Below, piece after piece: positions 52,772 through 64,000 of a stretch of 64,000 nt of DNA. This DNA is from Sphaerosporella brunnea. Its lineage: Eukaryota > Ascomycota > Pezizomycetes > Pezizales > Pyronemataceae. Below the pieces are notes generated by a model. It was not told the origin of the DNA. It made no database searches and worked only from the letters and a program-made list of their open reading frames with translations. Each line of letters opens with the position of its first letter. Positions within the stretch are counted from its first letter, which is position 1. A program made the translations under genes and the position numbers. The stretch lies in assembly GCA_008704415.1 (NCBI GenBank), contig VXIS01000020.1:186001-250000 (forward strand), given 5' to 3'.

Positions 52772-55700
52772 ATTATTATGGCAGAAAGTGTCAGGTTGAA
52801 TGTGTGGATAACCGCGCGCGCCCTACAGCTATGACCTGGACCCAACGTCAACGCAAAACCCAGCCTTAAGCTTAGGCCCCACCTCCATTGTTGATGGTCG
52901 ATAACGGCTACTAGCAAGTGATACTACCCAGCTTTGACTCGCCCGTCCGCAAATTTACGGTTTTTACCGAAAATATGCGACTGTTTTGTCGACGGGACTA
53001 CCTAGATAGCGGATCCCAGCAGTGTATCAGGACGCATGCACGATCCTGATTCCTGAATAATCTTAATCGTTTTAAGACCAATAGTAGGGCATGCTAGGCA
53101 ATCGTGACAGTGAGGCAGTCAGGAGAGGAGTAGCCCAAAAAGTTACTGGTGAAGGAAATGCCATGTAGCAAGTTGTTAAGTTGGATTTGTCGGCCAGAAA
53201 GTGTCAGGTATGTACCTACAGGCACGTATAATACTCGTACACCATAATATGACGCGGCGGCTTGCTTCCTAAAGTAGCTCCGGCAAGAATGGCCGTCTCT
53301 TCTTGATAGAGGCAGTTTACACGATCTTTTCTGTTGTTTGACCAACCGCCCCTCCTCCGCTTCCTCCCTTGGAAATCCCTAGTTTTACTGGTCTGGAGCA
53401 TATCCCTGTACCAAACCATTCCTTAACCTGACGTTCGTGGACCCGTCCGGCACTTTCGCTTGTTACCGTGGCCTCCGTCCGTGACTGCGGATTCGGTGGC
53501 GGATGGGCGAGGGTGAAGTCGGGAACTCGAGGTCGGAGAGTGGCGTTGGCTAGTCGGTGTCTCGGCCCGTGTCTCGGGCTGTCTTCGGGCGAGCGGGTAG
53601 GGGCCCTTTCTGTAGACATTGGGTCCGTGTGCGCCTCATATGTCTTTATCTCTTGCGAGGTGGGCCCTCCCGGAGATGATATATCTAGTGCATGTGAAGG
53701 TTGTTCTGATTTGTGTCCCGAAGGCGTGCGCTGAGACAAACTGCATCGCGAATCAGCATCATGATGTTCCCAAAGATATCTTTTCCGCCGGCTCGGGTCG
53801 AAAATAGCAAGGGAGGGGGACCGTGAGCAAGCAAGAGAAGTTCGGGAAGTGCAGTTCCAAAAGAAGCTCCAGCCGGCTTTCATTTCGTTCGTCATTATGA
53901 TCCAGTAGACAGGCATGACAGGCATGTAGGATTTGCGCCTGGCGCGCCGACGCAGTGTGTGGCATCCAACCATGGAGACACTTGACTGCAAACTCTTTTA
54001 TGCACATCGAAGATCTGGTGGCTGAACCATTTGGGTAGTTAGGTTCGACACGGCGGAATAAGGCTGGGATACGGCATTGGCTTGGGGATTTTGCCAGTCA
54101 CACCTCACAGGTTGTCGGCATGCAAAAGAATCAATACCGACCTTCTTAAAATGCGAACTGCTTGCAGCTTATCAAAGCCTTCTCGTGTTTGATTCTCCAC
54201 CTCATCGATCAAATCGATCAATCAGGTAGCTACTCAGGCCACGTCCGCGTGGGATGCGTGGTTTTGACTATTCTTAAAAGAACCGTGCGCTGACCGAAAA
54301 CGAGGGAAAAAGCACCTGTCCAAGGACCTCTAAGCTGGAAAAAAAACCCCAGCAGGGTTTGGTGCATCACCGGTCAGCACTCGCACAAACGGTCCATTGG
54401 GGTGCTTGAGGCCTTTTCGCCAGCAAGCAGTATTTTACCAGGAGGTTGCCGTCGGCATGGCTAAACTGAAGTCGGGGTGATATTCTTCCCGGATGGTAGC
54501 CACTTCCGCGGTCTGTGAATCATCGCACCCATCGCATCTTGCATTCATTTCCGAACAGGAGTTGCCCAGAGCCGCTGTGAAATATCTCCCTCATTGCCCG
54601 TCCGTCGCCGTGCCCTCCAGGCACATCGACAGTTACCGGCACCGCCTGATAAGGTGACCGCGATTAATCCCTCAGGGCCGTCAACAAAAACTCCGGGGTT
54701 TCTAACGGAGGTTCAACTGCGACGCCGAAGCCTGATAGAGTAGGTCCTTCCTGCCCAACCTTGTGCCGCGGTTTAAAAAACTAAGCAATATGTACATCCC
54801 ATGCAGTCTTTCTTTTTGGGGATCCCCTGCTCGCCAAAAGGCTTGTTTGCGTCTACCGCTGGCAAAATGCAACGCGTATCATCTGCATTGGCGCCTCGGT
54901 CGGGATGTAGTTGCAGTTGAGTGCGTGGCTTGCTTGCATAATATTAGATGTGTTCGGTGTAGGTAAGGTAATCGGTTGGGTCAAAGGACTGCCAAGAGGC
55001 AGAGGTGGTTGGGCGGAAGGGATGCCCAGGCACAGCAAAAGCTTGGGCGCGGGTACGTAGGGACCCACCCCATTGACGGGTTTTCGGTGGCGAGATGCTT
55101 CTTTGGATTTCTCGGGCTTCTCGGATCGGAAAGCTTGTGTCGCACTGGGAAAGAGACCGGATCGGTACCTACATAGACGAGAAGAAAACCGCAACTTTTA
55201 GGCATGCACCCCAAGCATAAGCGGAGCGAGCAGTATCTTCATGAGCAGCTCCCGGACACAATTCAACTAGGCCGAAGCGCAGAGTTTTCAGGTGGTATCC
55301 AGGCCCGCGACTGTTGGGACATGACTCCGTTCCCCGCATGTCTTATCGAATATCTACTACCCCACAACAGAAGACGTATGCATGACATTCATTCGCATTC
55401 GGCCTAAATGCCACGGGCTTGAGTTTCGGCAGTGCTGCCGGTGCACACACACACACATTTAAAAGGGGTGTCGGCGTTGAATCCCAGGCTTTGTGCTGCA
55501 GAGGCAGGTAACATCAACAATCGTTTGTCGATCCTCCAGCGCTTGCAGTAGAGTAATAATAATACGGCCGCGCCGCCACTGAGAGCTCGCCGGCGTGTAG
55601 AGCGCTGGCCACGGCGCGGCGCGTGCACGGTGTCGATAACGGTGAACAGGGTGGGGGTGTTCATCGGCTCGGGGCCGGTAGGGGGGGATGCTGTATGCGA

Positions 55701-57783
55701 CGATCCGCGTCGTCTCTCCAGGAGGCACAGACACGCAGGATGGCCGAGAAATTTGGAAGGTTTGCTTGGGAGTCGCAGGATAATTTGCAACCGGAAAACA
55801 AAACAAAGCATTCCAACACATACCCGAAAAAGGGTTCACGGCGGCTTAGCTCACGGTGACGAGATTTCCTTTTTGGCAGCGTTGTCTGGTGATCGTGGGC
55901 TTGAGTCCGACTCCCGAGAGATGGGCCATCAGATAAGATAAGTCGCAATCTCCGACGTAGTACAAGGCATGCATCGTCTCGCTCGACCTGGTGCTGCACC
56001 ACAGAAGCAATTGCTTTTTTCCAATCCCTCATCGGTTTTTTTCTTCAGAACTGACGGGCAAATTTCCAGCAAGGAGTGCGTGCGAAAGCAGTTTGTTTCG
56101 AGGACCTTACATAGGGAGATCAATCAGGATCCATCATGTCTGGTGGCGATCGCTCTGCTCACCGTTCCCAGAAGCCTTGGTTTGGCCAGCTGGGATGCCG
56201 CACGAGTGTCCTCCGCGGAAAATGCAGCACCTCCCTGAGGGTCCCTCCCTCCCTCCGCCGCGAGAGTCGGAAGTGGTGCCACGATCGGCATCACTCGAGG
56301 GTCGGGAGCAGGGCTCCCTCACAGCGGCTCTGCCGGACTGACAGCGCTTCGGCGCCGATTGTTCTAGAGTTTCTAGAAGCGGTTTCTTCCGTCGGCCTTT
56401 CATGGCGCCGGTAGCGGAACGCGAGGCGTCTTCCTGCGAGGCTGCAGTGCAATTTTCAGTCCGACCCCCCTGTCAGCCAATAAATGCCACGCCTTTCGCC
56501 AGAAGATGATGTCACCAACAGTCTCCAGAGTCCAGAGCAGAAAGAGATTGAGGCCGAAGCAGGAGCCGGAAGATGGGACGTGCTCTTCACACCTCCATCA
56601 AAAAAACCAGTCTTTTTTTTTTTTTTTTTTTTTTTCTTTCTTTTTTGTGGGCCGCGCCGGCAACCTTGTCAAGCGTCTGGTCAACCAACGTTACATTTGC
56701 AGCCGTATACTCCTGCGTGTTATCATAGATGTGCAGCATGGGGGAGCTGAGATGATGCGTCCCTCTAATGAAGAGGCACCGGGATCGGGTGTGGATGCAC
56801 TTATATCAAGTGCTTCAAGATACCTGCTTTGAAAGCTTTGTCGCGAGCTCTGCGGACCCAAGGGGCTTCGCCGGGCCGCTTGGACGGCGCTGATGTGCAC
56901 GAAGAACTGTATACCGGAAGCGTATCCATATTCGGGTCCCGATGTCTCCTCCCGGCTATATCGATGCTCATGCCCAGCGTTCCTCGTTGATTAATCAGCA
57001 AAGTCTCAAGTTCGTTCGCTGCCCGCCCCCCCTCCAATCCTCGTCCATATCGGCCACCACATTCGTCCTGTCACCAATCCTTGCCCCTCTGCGAATTGGC
57101 CCAAATACTCATCTAGTGTCTGTGGCCACACGACGGAGCTAGCGAGTTAAATAATCGGCTCAGAACGCGCACCGGTGATTGGCCATCCGTCCCCAAGCAC
57201 CGATTATGTCTTGTACCTTTTTCTATCCTTCTATCCTCTCCGAATCCGTACATCTCTCGACTGAACGTCTCTTGACCGCTTCCTTGCCGCTCAAGATCTT
57301 TCAACCGTAGCCAAATCTCTTCGGCGCACCCTCTCCCCCCTCCCCCCTCCCCCCCAACCCACATTAAGCCTACATTTCTTACAATAAATAAATAAAATCC
57401 AGCAGCCACCCGCCCCGCGTCCAATCAATTTCATATTCCCACACTCGATAATTTGCCCTCCGTCGCCAGTCGTCGTCATCGTCGCCCTCTCTGGACTTAA
57501 GCAAACTTTGATCCTGGAAGCGTCTCATCTGGATCATTCTTACTGCTGGGAATTCAGAAACTACATCTGGTAGCAGTGAGCCCGGCCATCTGCAAGCAAC
57601 CCCCCTCCCTCCCGGCATACCCCTCCTGGGCGATTCATGCTTTTTTGAAGCCTGGCATCCCAACACCAACACATATCAGAGCAAGAACGCCTCATCCTGT
57701 GGATCGGCCCACATACCAAAATTCCCGGCTTTCCTCCACTTCCGGCTCTCTCAACAGAGGACCGATCTGTCCGAACCTATACA
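52772..57783. other. Five-kilobase region without a recognised gene
   Basis: No frame has motifs or convincing splice structure. The longest, minus 53317-53991 (true ATG start near 53970), has a Ser/Pro-rich, low-complexity composition. A frame at 56484 starts MPRLSPEDDVTNSLQSPEQK but runs into a T21 tract at 56614-56635. The last 700 bp (57100-57783) are CT-rich and are the promoter and leader of the Zn2Cys6 gene; a three-codon upstream ORF (ATG CTT TTT TGA) is at 57637-57648. Confidence 0.45.
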
Positions 57784-60700
57784 ATGAATCATCAATACAT
57801 GCACGAACGAGCGTCGCCGCAGCAGCTCTTCTCGGCAGGAGACCCATTTGTACCGCTTTTGGCCTCGACTCATTCTTCTCCGAGGGGTTTCGACGAGGAT
57901 ACCAACATGATGGTCAGCGGAGCTGGTTGGCAACAAAGTGTTATGGCGCCTCCGTTGCCTACGGCGCCGACCTCCGTTGCAGGCAGCAGTAATGCATCCT
58001 CCGTACCAACGAAAACTCCGGTAATGCCGCAGATGCAGAAGAGAAGAAGAGTCACTCGCGCATGCGATGAGTGCCGCCGGAAAAAGATAAAGTGTGATGG
58101 AAAACAGCCATGTTCGCATTGTACAATCTATAGCTATGGTTCGTCGGCGAAATTTCGTAGTTTTTGATTTTGCGTAAAACAAGTATGTTCCGTTACTGAT
58201 TGAAGATTCCCTGCGTAGAATGCACATACGATCAACCGTCAAACAGGCGTCGAAATCCGCCGCCCATGTACACCGAACACCTTGAACAGCAAGTTCAGGC
58301 ATTAAAAACATTGTTGAAGTCCGTTGCACCCGACTTGGACGTGGATAGCCCGGATTTCGACCCAGCGAAGTTGCCTGCTGCCGCCCAGGCCGTCCTTACC
58401 CGGACGCAGGTCGCCAGACCGAATGGCCAGAGTGCAAGCAGTGCTCAACGATCAGGAGCCCCAGCGGGCAAAGATACGCTGTTGGACGTTATGGTTGAGT
58501 CAACTGGAAAACTGGACATTGACCAGGCCTCGCATGTGGTGGAATATCATGGCCAATCGTCTGGGATGGCGTTTTTGGGACGCCTCAACGGCTCCGCATT
58601 CGGCGGCAAGCTCAGTGAAGTCAGGCTGGAGAAAACGCCGGTCTCCAGGACGACAACGCAGGATCAATCGCCGCAATCACGATCATCGGCATCACCGCAA
58701 GACAATCTTCCGGACATCACCTTATTTCCCGTAAAGAAGGAAAAAGCGATCGAGTTGGTGGAAACATGCCTGGACAAGGCATGTGTGTTGATGCGGTTCG
58801 TCCACAAGCCAACTTTCATGGCTATGACGGATCGCCTTTATAAACTACGCCCGGAAGACTACGAGGACGACGAGAACACTTTCCTGCCTCTGTTTTACTT
58901 AGCTCTGGCGGTAGGATGTCTGTTCTTGGAAGGAGACGAAAACTATAACAAAGAATCGTGAGACACAAGTCGCAAAAGTAAAGAATACCCCAACTGACCG
59001 CTCACAGGTCCATGAAATTCTTCACCGCAGGCCGTCGAATGATTGAAATGACGGATATCCGCGATATCTTTTCGCTACAGGCCGTTCTATTCATGACAAT
59101 CTACCTTCAGTCCTCCACGAGAATGTCGACCTGTTACTCCTACGTCGGGATCGCTTTGTCGGCGGCTGTACGGATGGGCATGCACAGATCAATACCTGAC
59201 GCCATGTTCGATCCTATAGAAAGAGAAGTGAGGAAAAGAATATTTTGGACCTGTTGGAAGATGGACACATATGTTGGCGCGATCCTTGGTCTTCCGAAAG
59301 GGATAGCACCCGAAGACATTGACCAGGAAATGCCGCAGGCAGTGGATGACGGAAACATCACCAAAGAAGGAATAAAACCAATGCCGGAGGGTCAGGTCTC
59401 GACCATGGCTGCTGCAAATGCGCACACCAGATTGTTACGCATCATGGCAAAGACTGTTGTGTACATTTACCCATTAAAGGGAGTGGAAGCCAGTGTGACT
59501 GGCAACAATAATGGATATGGCGTGAGCTATACAAAGCTGAAGGAGATTGAGGGAGACCTTCAACAGTGGTTGGATGAATTACCCCCGATTCTGAAGCCTG
59601 GAAAAGACACGCCAAGATATTTCCTCAAGTGCGCAGTCACCTCGCGATATGCATATAGTGGACACAGCTAACCGCTTTAGGTGTCAATTCCTGCTCAAGA
59701 TGTCTTTTGCCCATGTACAAATGATGCTCTACCGGCCTTTCGTTCATTACATTGTGCAGGCTAAGCATTGCGGCGACGAAAGATACGCGATTGCATCGGC
59801 ATGTGTCAATGTGGCAAGAAAAATCGTTCACACCAGCGAGGAGATGCGGAAGAACGGACTTTTGAATGGTGCATACTGGTTCACCATCTATACCACGTTC
59901 TTCTCAATAATCACCTTAATATACTATGTCACGGTAAACCCGCCGGATTCAACTTCGCAAGCGGTTTTGGAGGATGCCAAGGTCGGCATAGAATGTCTAA
60001 GTAGTATCAGCGGAACGAGCCCTGCATCTAAGCGCTGCACAACAGTTTTGAACGTATGTAACGACGCCAGGTTCTGTTTGATGTATGCTAACTAGTCCGC
60101 AGCCAATCTTCAAAGAAGCAGCTGAGAAGTTCAACGGCAACTTTGAAAAGATTGCCGCCCCTCGAAAGAAACGGGCGCGAGCTGGATCGAATGCTGAGGG
60201 TGATGATGGGGAGTATTCGCCCACCCTGAATGGACATTCCACGCCAGGTACGAACTCCCCAAGCGAATCTGCAACCCATTCCCCAACGCGTCGTCTGTGG
60301 GCCACCCCCGTATCGCCGGCGGAGGGAAACAAATGCCCCAACAGTAAACATCTCTCGACTCCTGGGTTTATGAATAGAACAAGCTCTGACAATTTTTTCT
60401 GCAAAACAGATTACGGCACGCAACCACCTGAGACGCTGGCCCGGCAGTCCAAAACATTGTCCTATCTTTCCAATGGCAGCTTGTCGGATCAGAATGGCAT
60501 GTGTCCGTCCCAGGATCTGTTCAATTTTGTTCCACACAACATGGGCCCGGCAATGCAGCAACAACAACAGTTTGTGAAAAGCGAAGCGGCTAGCCAGTTG
60601 AACTCGCCTATCTACCCATCGGTTACCGCGACGATGTCCCCGAGCGATTCCTTCAGCGCTCTTGAAGGGAATCCTCTTGGCCCCGTGCCTCCATACCTTC

Positions 60701-60906
60701 TCCAGAACCACCAAGCAATGATAGAAGACATGGGTATGGGTTCTGGTAGCCAGATGCAAGGACAGCAGATAGATAACGGAAGTATCGATCAACCTATGCC
60801 CAACCAGTTCTTCATGACGAATAGCGGAGGAGATGGCTCGGTACCGAACTTCTGGAGAGACGAATGGGGCGACATCTTGTTGCCAACCAACTACCGGAGC
60901 GCTTGA
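57784..60906 (+). CDS. Zn2Cys6 transcription factor with fungal-specific regulatory domain, 963 aa
   Basis: Nuclear DNA-binding regulator. Exons: 57784..58138, 58219..58957, 59008..59628, 59681..60053, 60103..60906; introns 80, 50, 52 and 49 bp. The N-terminal 90 residues are Ser/Thr/Pro-rich. The binuclear zinc cluster is [38 protein letters not shown] (C-x2-C-x6-C-x5-C-x2-C-x6-C); the first intron falls between the fifth and sixth Cys. A linker and short coiled coil follow ([20 protein letters not shown]). The fungal_trans domain covers about residues 300-600 ([59 protein letters not shown]). Joins [15 protein letters not shown] and [19 protein letters not shown] support introns 2 and 3. 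The C-terminal 250 residues are Gln/Ser/Met-rich and may activate transcription. Target genes are not predictable; carbon or secondary metabolism are the usual roles. Confidence 0.9.
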
Positions 60907-63900
60907 GAGCCTATGTTCAGGGGACGTCTATGCTTTGCCTGGCGGCCCGGGACGATTACGAGTGGAAATTGGAGCTGAGGGTTCCGCCGGAACCCCTATA
61001 TCTTCGAGGGCTGTACGTGGGGGCTCTGGGGTTTTAGCCTAACCTCCAAGGGATTGGCCTGTGATATCTTTTTCTTTCGATTTCTTCAGACGTTTCTACA
61101 CTTTGTCTCGGTGTTTTGGTGCAGGGTGACTAGCTTTGGGTATGGGGTTTTTGGTTTATCGGCTGATTGTTTCACTTCATTTAGAGGGTTTATGGTGTCC
61201 ATCTCTTTTCATTTTTCCTTTGTCTTTTTTGGATCGTATGTGTGTACATACTTTTGAGCAGGGGATGACGGTACGCGTACTTGGATGGTACTATGCATGC
61301 ATGTTATATGCGGAATGTAAATTTTTTAACAAATGCAGGTGATGAGAATTAATATTGTTTACTCGTCAATAAAACCTAACTAGCGTGGGTGCTCAGCCGC
61401 CTGCTACTAGAATAGTAGATCAGCTTATTGCACCGATAGCAGCAGCAGCAGCCTTTCTATTCTATCGGGAGGAACTGGACGCTTTTGGCCGCTGGGGGCC
61501 ACGTCATGGGTGGGGTTTTTTTCTTTTTTTTGTGGGGGGGGAGGGGCGGTATTTTGATTTACGCAGGGGTATATTGTTTTTGTTTTTGTCATGTTGCTAT
61601 GCCACTCACTCATTTACTCACTCACTTCTATCTGGTAGGGGCTGTTGTTGCGGCTGTTCGCGGGGAGACTGAGCTGCTGAGGAAGAGCTGTTTATGGGTA
61701 TACCCCTTTTCTGTAACAGTTGCAGTGACGGTACGCGCTGACAATTGACTTCAGTATTGTAGCATAGTGAGTGTGTAACGGGGCGGAACAGACGATGATT
61801 AGAGATGGGTGGATAGATGGGTGGATAATAGACTCAACCAATTATTTTCCCACGATCCATTCGCTATGTGATGTGTGCTACGAACATAGCAAGCAAGAAG
61901 ACCCGGCCACCACCACCGCCACCCGTTGGAGAAACAATTGCATTTGTACACACACACACACACACACACGGCTAATGCTAATGGATATTAGGAGTGGAGT
62001 GGGGGAGCAGAACGGGGGGGAACTGAGGCCTCGGGAGTTGAAGGGTTGGCGGAGCAGTTGTTGGCAAGGTTTGGTTTGGTTGGCTTCGGATCCGCGGTGG
62101 GTAGGGGGGTGCTTTTCACTCGCGCTCACTCGGAGAATCTTCAACGAAATCAATGTGCTCCAGGCGGAGAGGCCGGGGGAGGGGGCTACGGGATGATATC
62201 GTTAAGGCCGCGGACAGGATTTGGACGGCGGTCTGCCATAATCTACATAGGTTGCATACGGACAATAAACTTGATTACACACACACACGCACACGCACAC
62301 GTACTCACTCGGTCCATGTCTACTGGTAATATACCGGCTTCTCTTCCTTCTTCTTTTTCACCTTCTTCTTCTGCTTCTAAATCTTTTGATGGTAGTTTAA
62401 GAGTAGACCTCTGCCTGGCATGGTCCCAAAACCGAATTCTATAATTCTTCCTTTAATGTCAACGACAAACTGGGTGATTGAGATACGCATCTCGCGCGCA
62501 TTGCCCCTCCCCCCCCTCTGCAAGTCTTTCAATGAAACATAACATATCTCCAGCTACAACCTCAAGGAAGGGATATCTATGGGGGGGCGGGGGCATTACT
62601 TACCAGCCAGCGGCAACTCAAAAATGCACCCCTTCACTGCGGTAAGACGACACCGTACGACCAAACCAAATCAACCAAACCAGCCAGCTCCTTAGCGAGA
62701 TATCCCCGCATCAACCCGTCACCATCCTGCCGAGTAACCAACTTTATGCGCCATAACTCGGGAACTGTACATGTGTTTGCACGAGTTACTGGTTGAGGAT
62801 CATGATCAACGGGCCATCCATCCATCGTCGAGGAGGCGCGGCGGAGCTGCAAGCTTAAGCGCCCTGCACATGCAACTGCCTCATCATCATCGATATCCTT
62901 CAACGTCCTCCAAGCCCAAGTATCTTCTGTTTATGCCAACCTCCTCCCCCCCCCCCCCAGCCCTATGCGATGAAGACAACGCAATCAATCAGGTTCTTGC
63001 AAGCCAAGCCAAGCCAAGATCCAGGGTTGCAATTGTGGGGAGATAATCCTATAGTTTTGGAGGATGGAATAAGGGAAACATGAACGAAAACCCATCTCTG
63101 GAGCTGGTTTCTAGGCCTAGGTATTCCGGGGTTGTCCCGTCTTGTCTGCTCAATATGCGTTGCAGGCAAGCCAACTTTTTTTACAAAAAAAAACTCCAGC
63201 CCACTCCCGCTCCCGCTCCAGATCCCCCGCAATTCGCGGCCTCAAACTCCCGACACAAAACACAATCAATCACTCAGCCCCCCCCCCAACCAGCAAGAAT
63301 GTGGCGGGTGAGTGACAGTCCATGATTTATGACCGTGATCACAGCTCACATACTCCTTTCATCCCAAAAAGAGCTGATCCATTCCATTCCACTCATTTCC
63401 ATTCCTTCGACTCCTCGGCCACGAAGAAAAAAACCCTCAAAAAAAAAAAAAAAAGCGCCAAAAGAACATCAAATCAAAACTAATGAAAAGAGCAACCAAT
63501 CCCAAGCCAAATCCAAAGAGTCCAAGTCCCATCCATTGTTCGCAAAAGAAGGAAAAAAAAGAGGCAGCTAAAAGCGCACAAAATAAAGAGGCAGCACAAT
63601 CATCCTGAAGAAGTGTGAAAAATGAAAAAGAACGCTGAATGTGAACCATACATTGGACACAACAGACCATCCATGTTGTACAACACGCCCTTCTGACTCA
63701 ACCTCCGTCCCCCCAACACAAACTACCTCTGCCCCCGCGGCGGAATACCACCGCCGGACACTGGACTTCTCTTTCTCCCCCCATCAATAAGCTATGAGGA
63801 GCAAGTAGTATGTACAAAATGAATTGCTTTCGGCAGAAGCAGCAGTTCTCAATTTGCATCATAAAGCACACACACACAGACACCCGTGCTGACAGGAGGA

Positions 63901-64000
63901 GGAAGCGTGAAAAAAAAAAAAAAAAGACGAAATCCTAGCGATTTTCACAAAAAGATTTCTTCTATCCTGGTATCAATCGCTGGGCCAGCGCAATCTACCA
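60907..64000. other. Non-coding right end, low-complexity
   Basis: No supported gene. (CA)n at 61951-61971 and 62277-62300, T and G runs at 61507-61545, C13 at 62947-62960, A15 runs at 63440-63454 and 63909-63925. An ATG TGG CGG|GTGAGT at about 63299 could be a tiny first exon (MWR) of a gene on the plus strand, but I cannot find a second exon. Confidence 0.45.

Noticed and set aside
53317..53991. 224-codon minus-strand ORF as a possible gene
   Set aside because: Begins without ATG, low-complexity Ser/Pro/Arg composition, no domain; the true ATG is internal and no promoter or splice evidence exists.
60088..60792. 234-codon minus-strand ORF
   Set aside because: Antisense of the last exon of the Zn2Cys6 factor.
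1..64000. CRISPR array, telomere repeats, rRNA genes
   Set aside because: No regularly spaced repeats, no TTAGGG arrays and no rRNA-like segments seen; CRISPR is not expected in a fungal nuclear genome.

Overview
The window looks like a nuclear contig of a filamentous ascomycete (Pezizomycotina). Genes are broken by short introns (about 50-90 bp) with GTRNGT donors, CTRAY branch sites and NAG acceptors. The gene set (EFG1, SEA4/Mios, FAN1, yippee, PXA-domain protein, F-box families, Zn2Cys6 regulator) is typical of these fungi. I cannot place it to class or genus. All exon maps below were built by hand from frames, splice signals and family motifs.

Left gene-rich block (1-19.0 kb): a parvulin PPIase cut by the left edge, an F-box protein, EFG1 and SEA4 diverging from a 318-bp shared promoter, a ten-helix SLC35F6-type transporter, two very small genes, a degraded LINE tail, a second F-box protein with polyQ, a poorly resolved coding-like patch (15.4-16.4 kb) and a four-exon F-box/LRR protein.

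Accessory block 1 (about 20.9-29.5 kb): a Helitron. It carries a RepHel gene on the minus strand (HUH Rep, double-Tyr motif, PIF1 helicase) with one single-base frameshift, an upstream small accessory ORF, repeat-rich subterminal DNA, and a tail-to-tail, frameshifted gene that resembles the fungal nucleic-acid 2OG-Fe(II) dioxygenases (TET/JBP-like). The junction of the two genes is duplicated, so the locus is a composite of two copies.

Middle block (29.5-43.8 kb): about 2.6 kb without a recognisable gene, a PXA-domain protein, a decayed flavin monooxygenase, a decayed zinc alcohol dehydrogenase fragment, then intact yippee, zinc alcohol dehydrogenase and FAN1 genes.

Accessory block 2 (45-53 kb): a second LINE relic, a 207-bp hAT-type MITE with an 8-bp target duplication, and a complete, apparently very young Ty1/copia element (identical 200-bp LTRs, ATTAT target duplication). 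Its gag and pol share one frame, separated by a single UGA followed by CGG and a perfect 10-bp stem-loop. That is the layout of a type II stop-codon readthrough signal, and the protease active site lies upstream of the first ATG of pol. Its primer-binding site matches the anticodon arm of initiator tRNA-Met, as in half-tRNA-primed copia elements.

Right block (53-64 kb): 5 kb with no recognised gene, then a five-exon Zn2Cys6 transcription factor of 963 residues, and 3 kb of low-complexity non-coding DNA to the edge.
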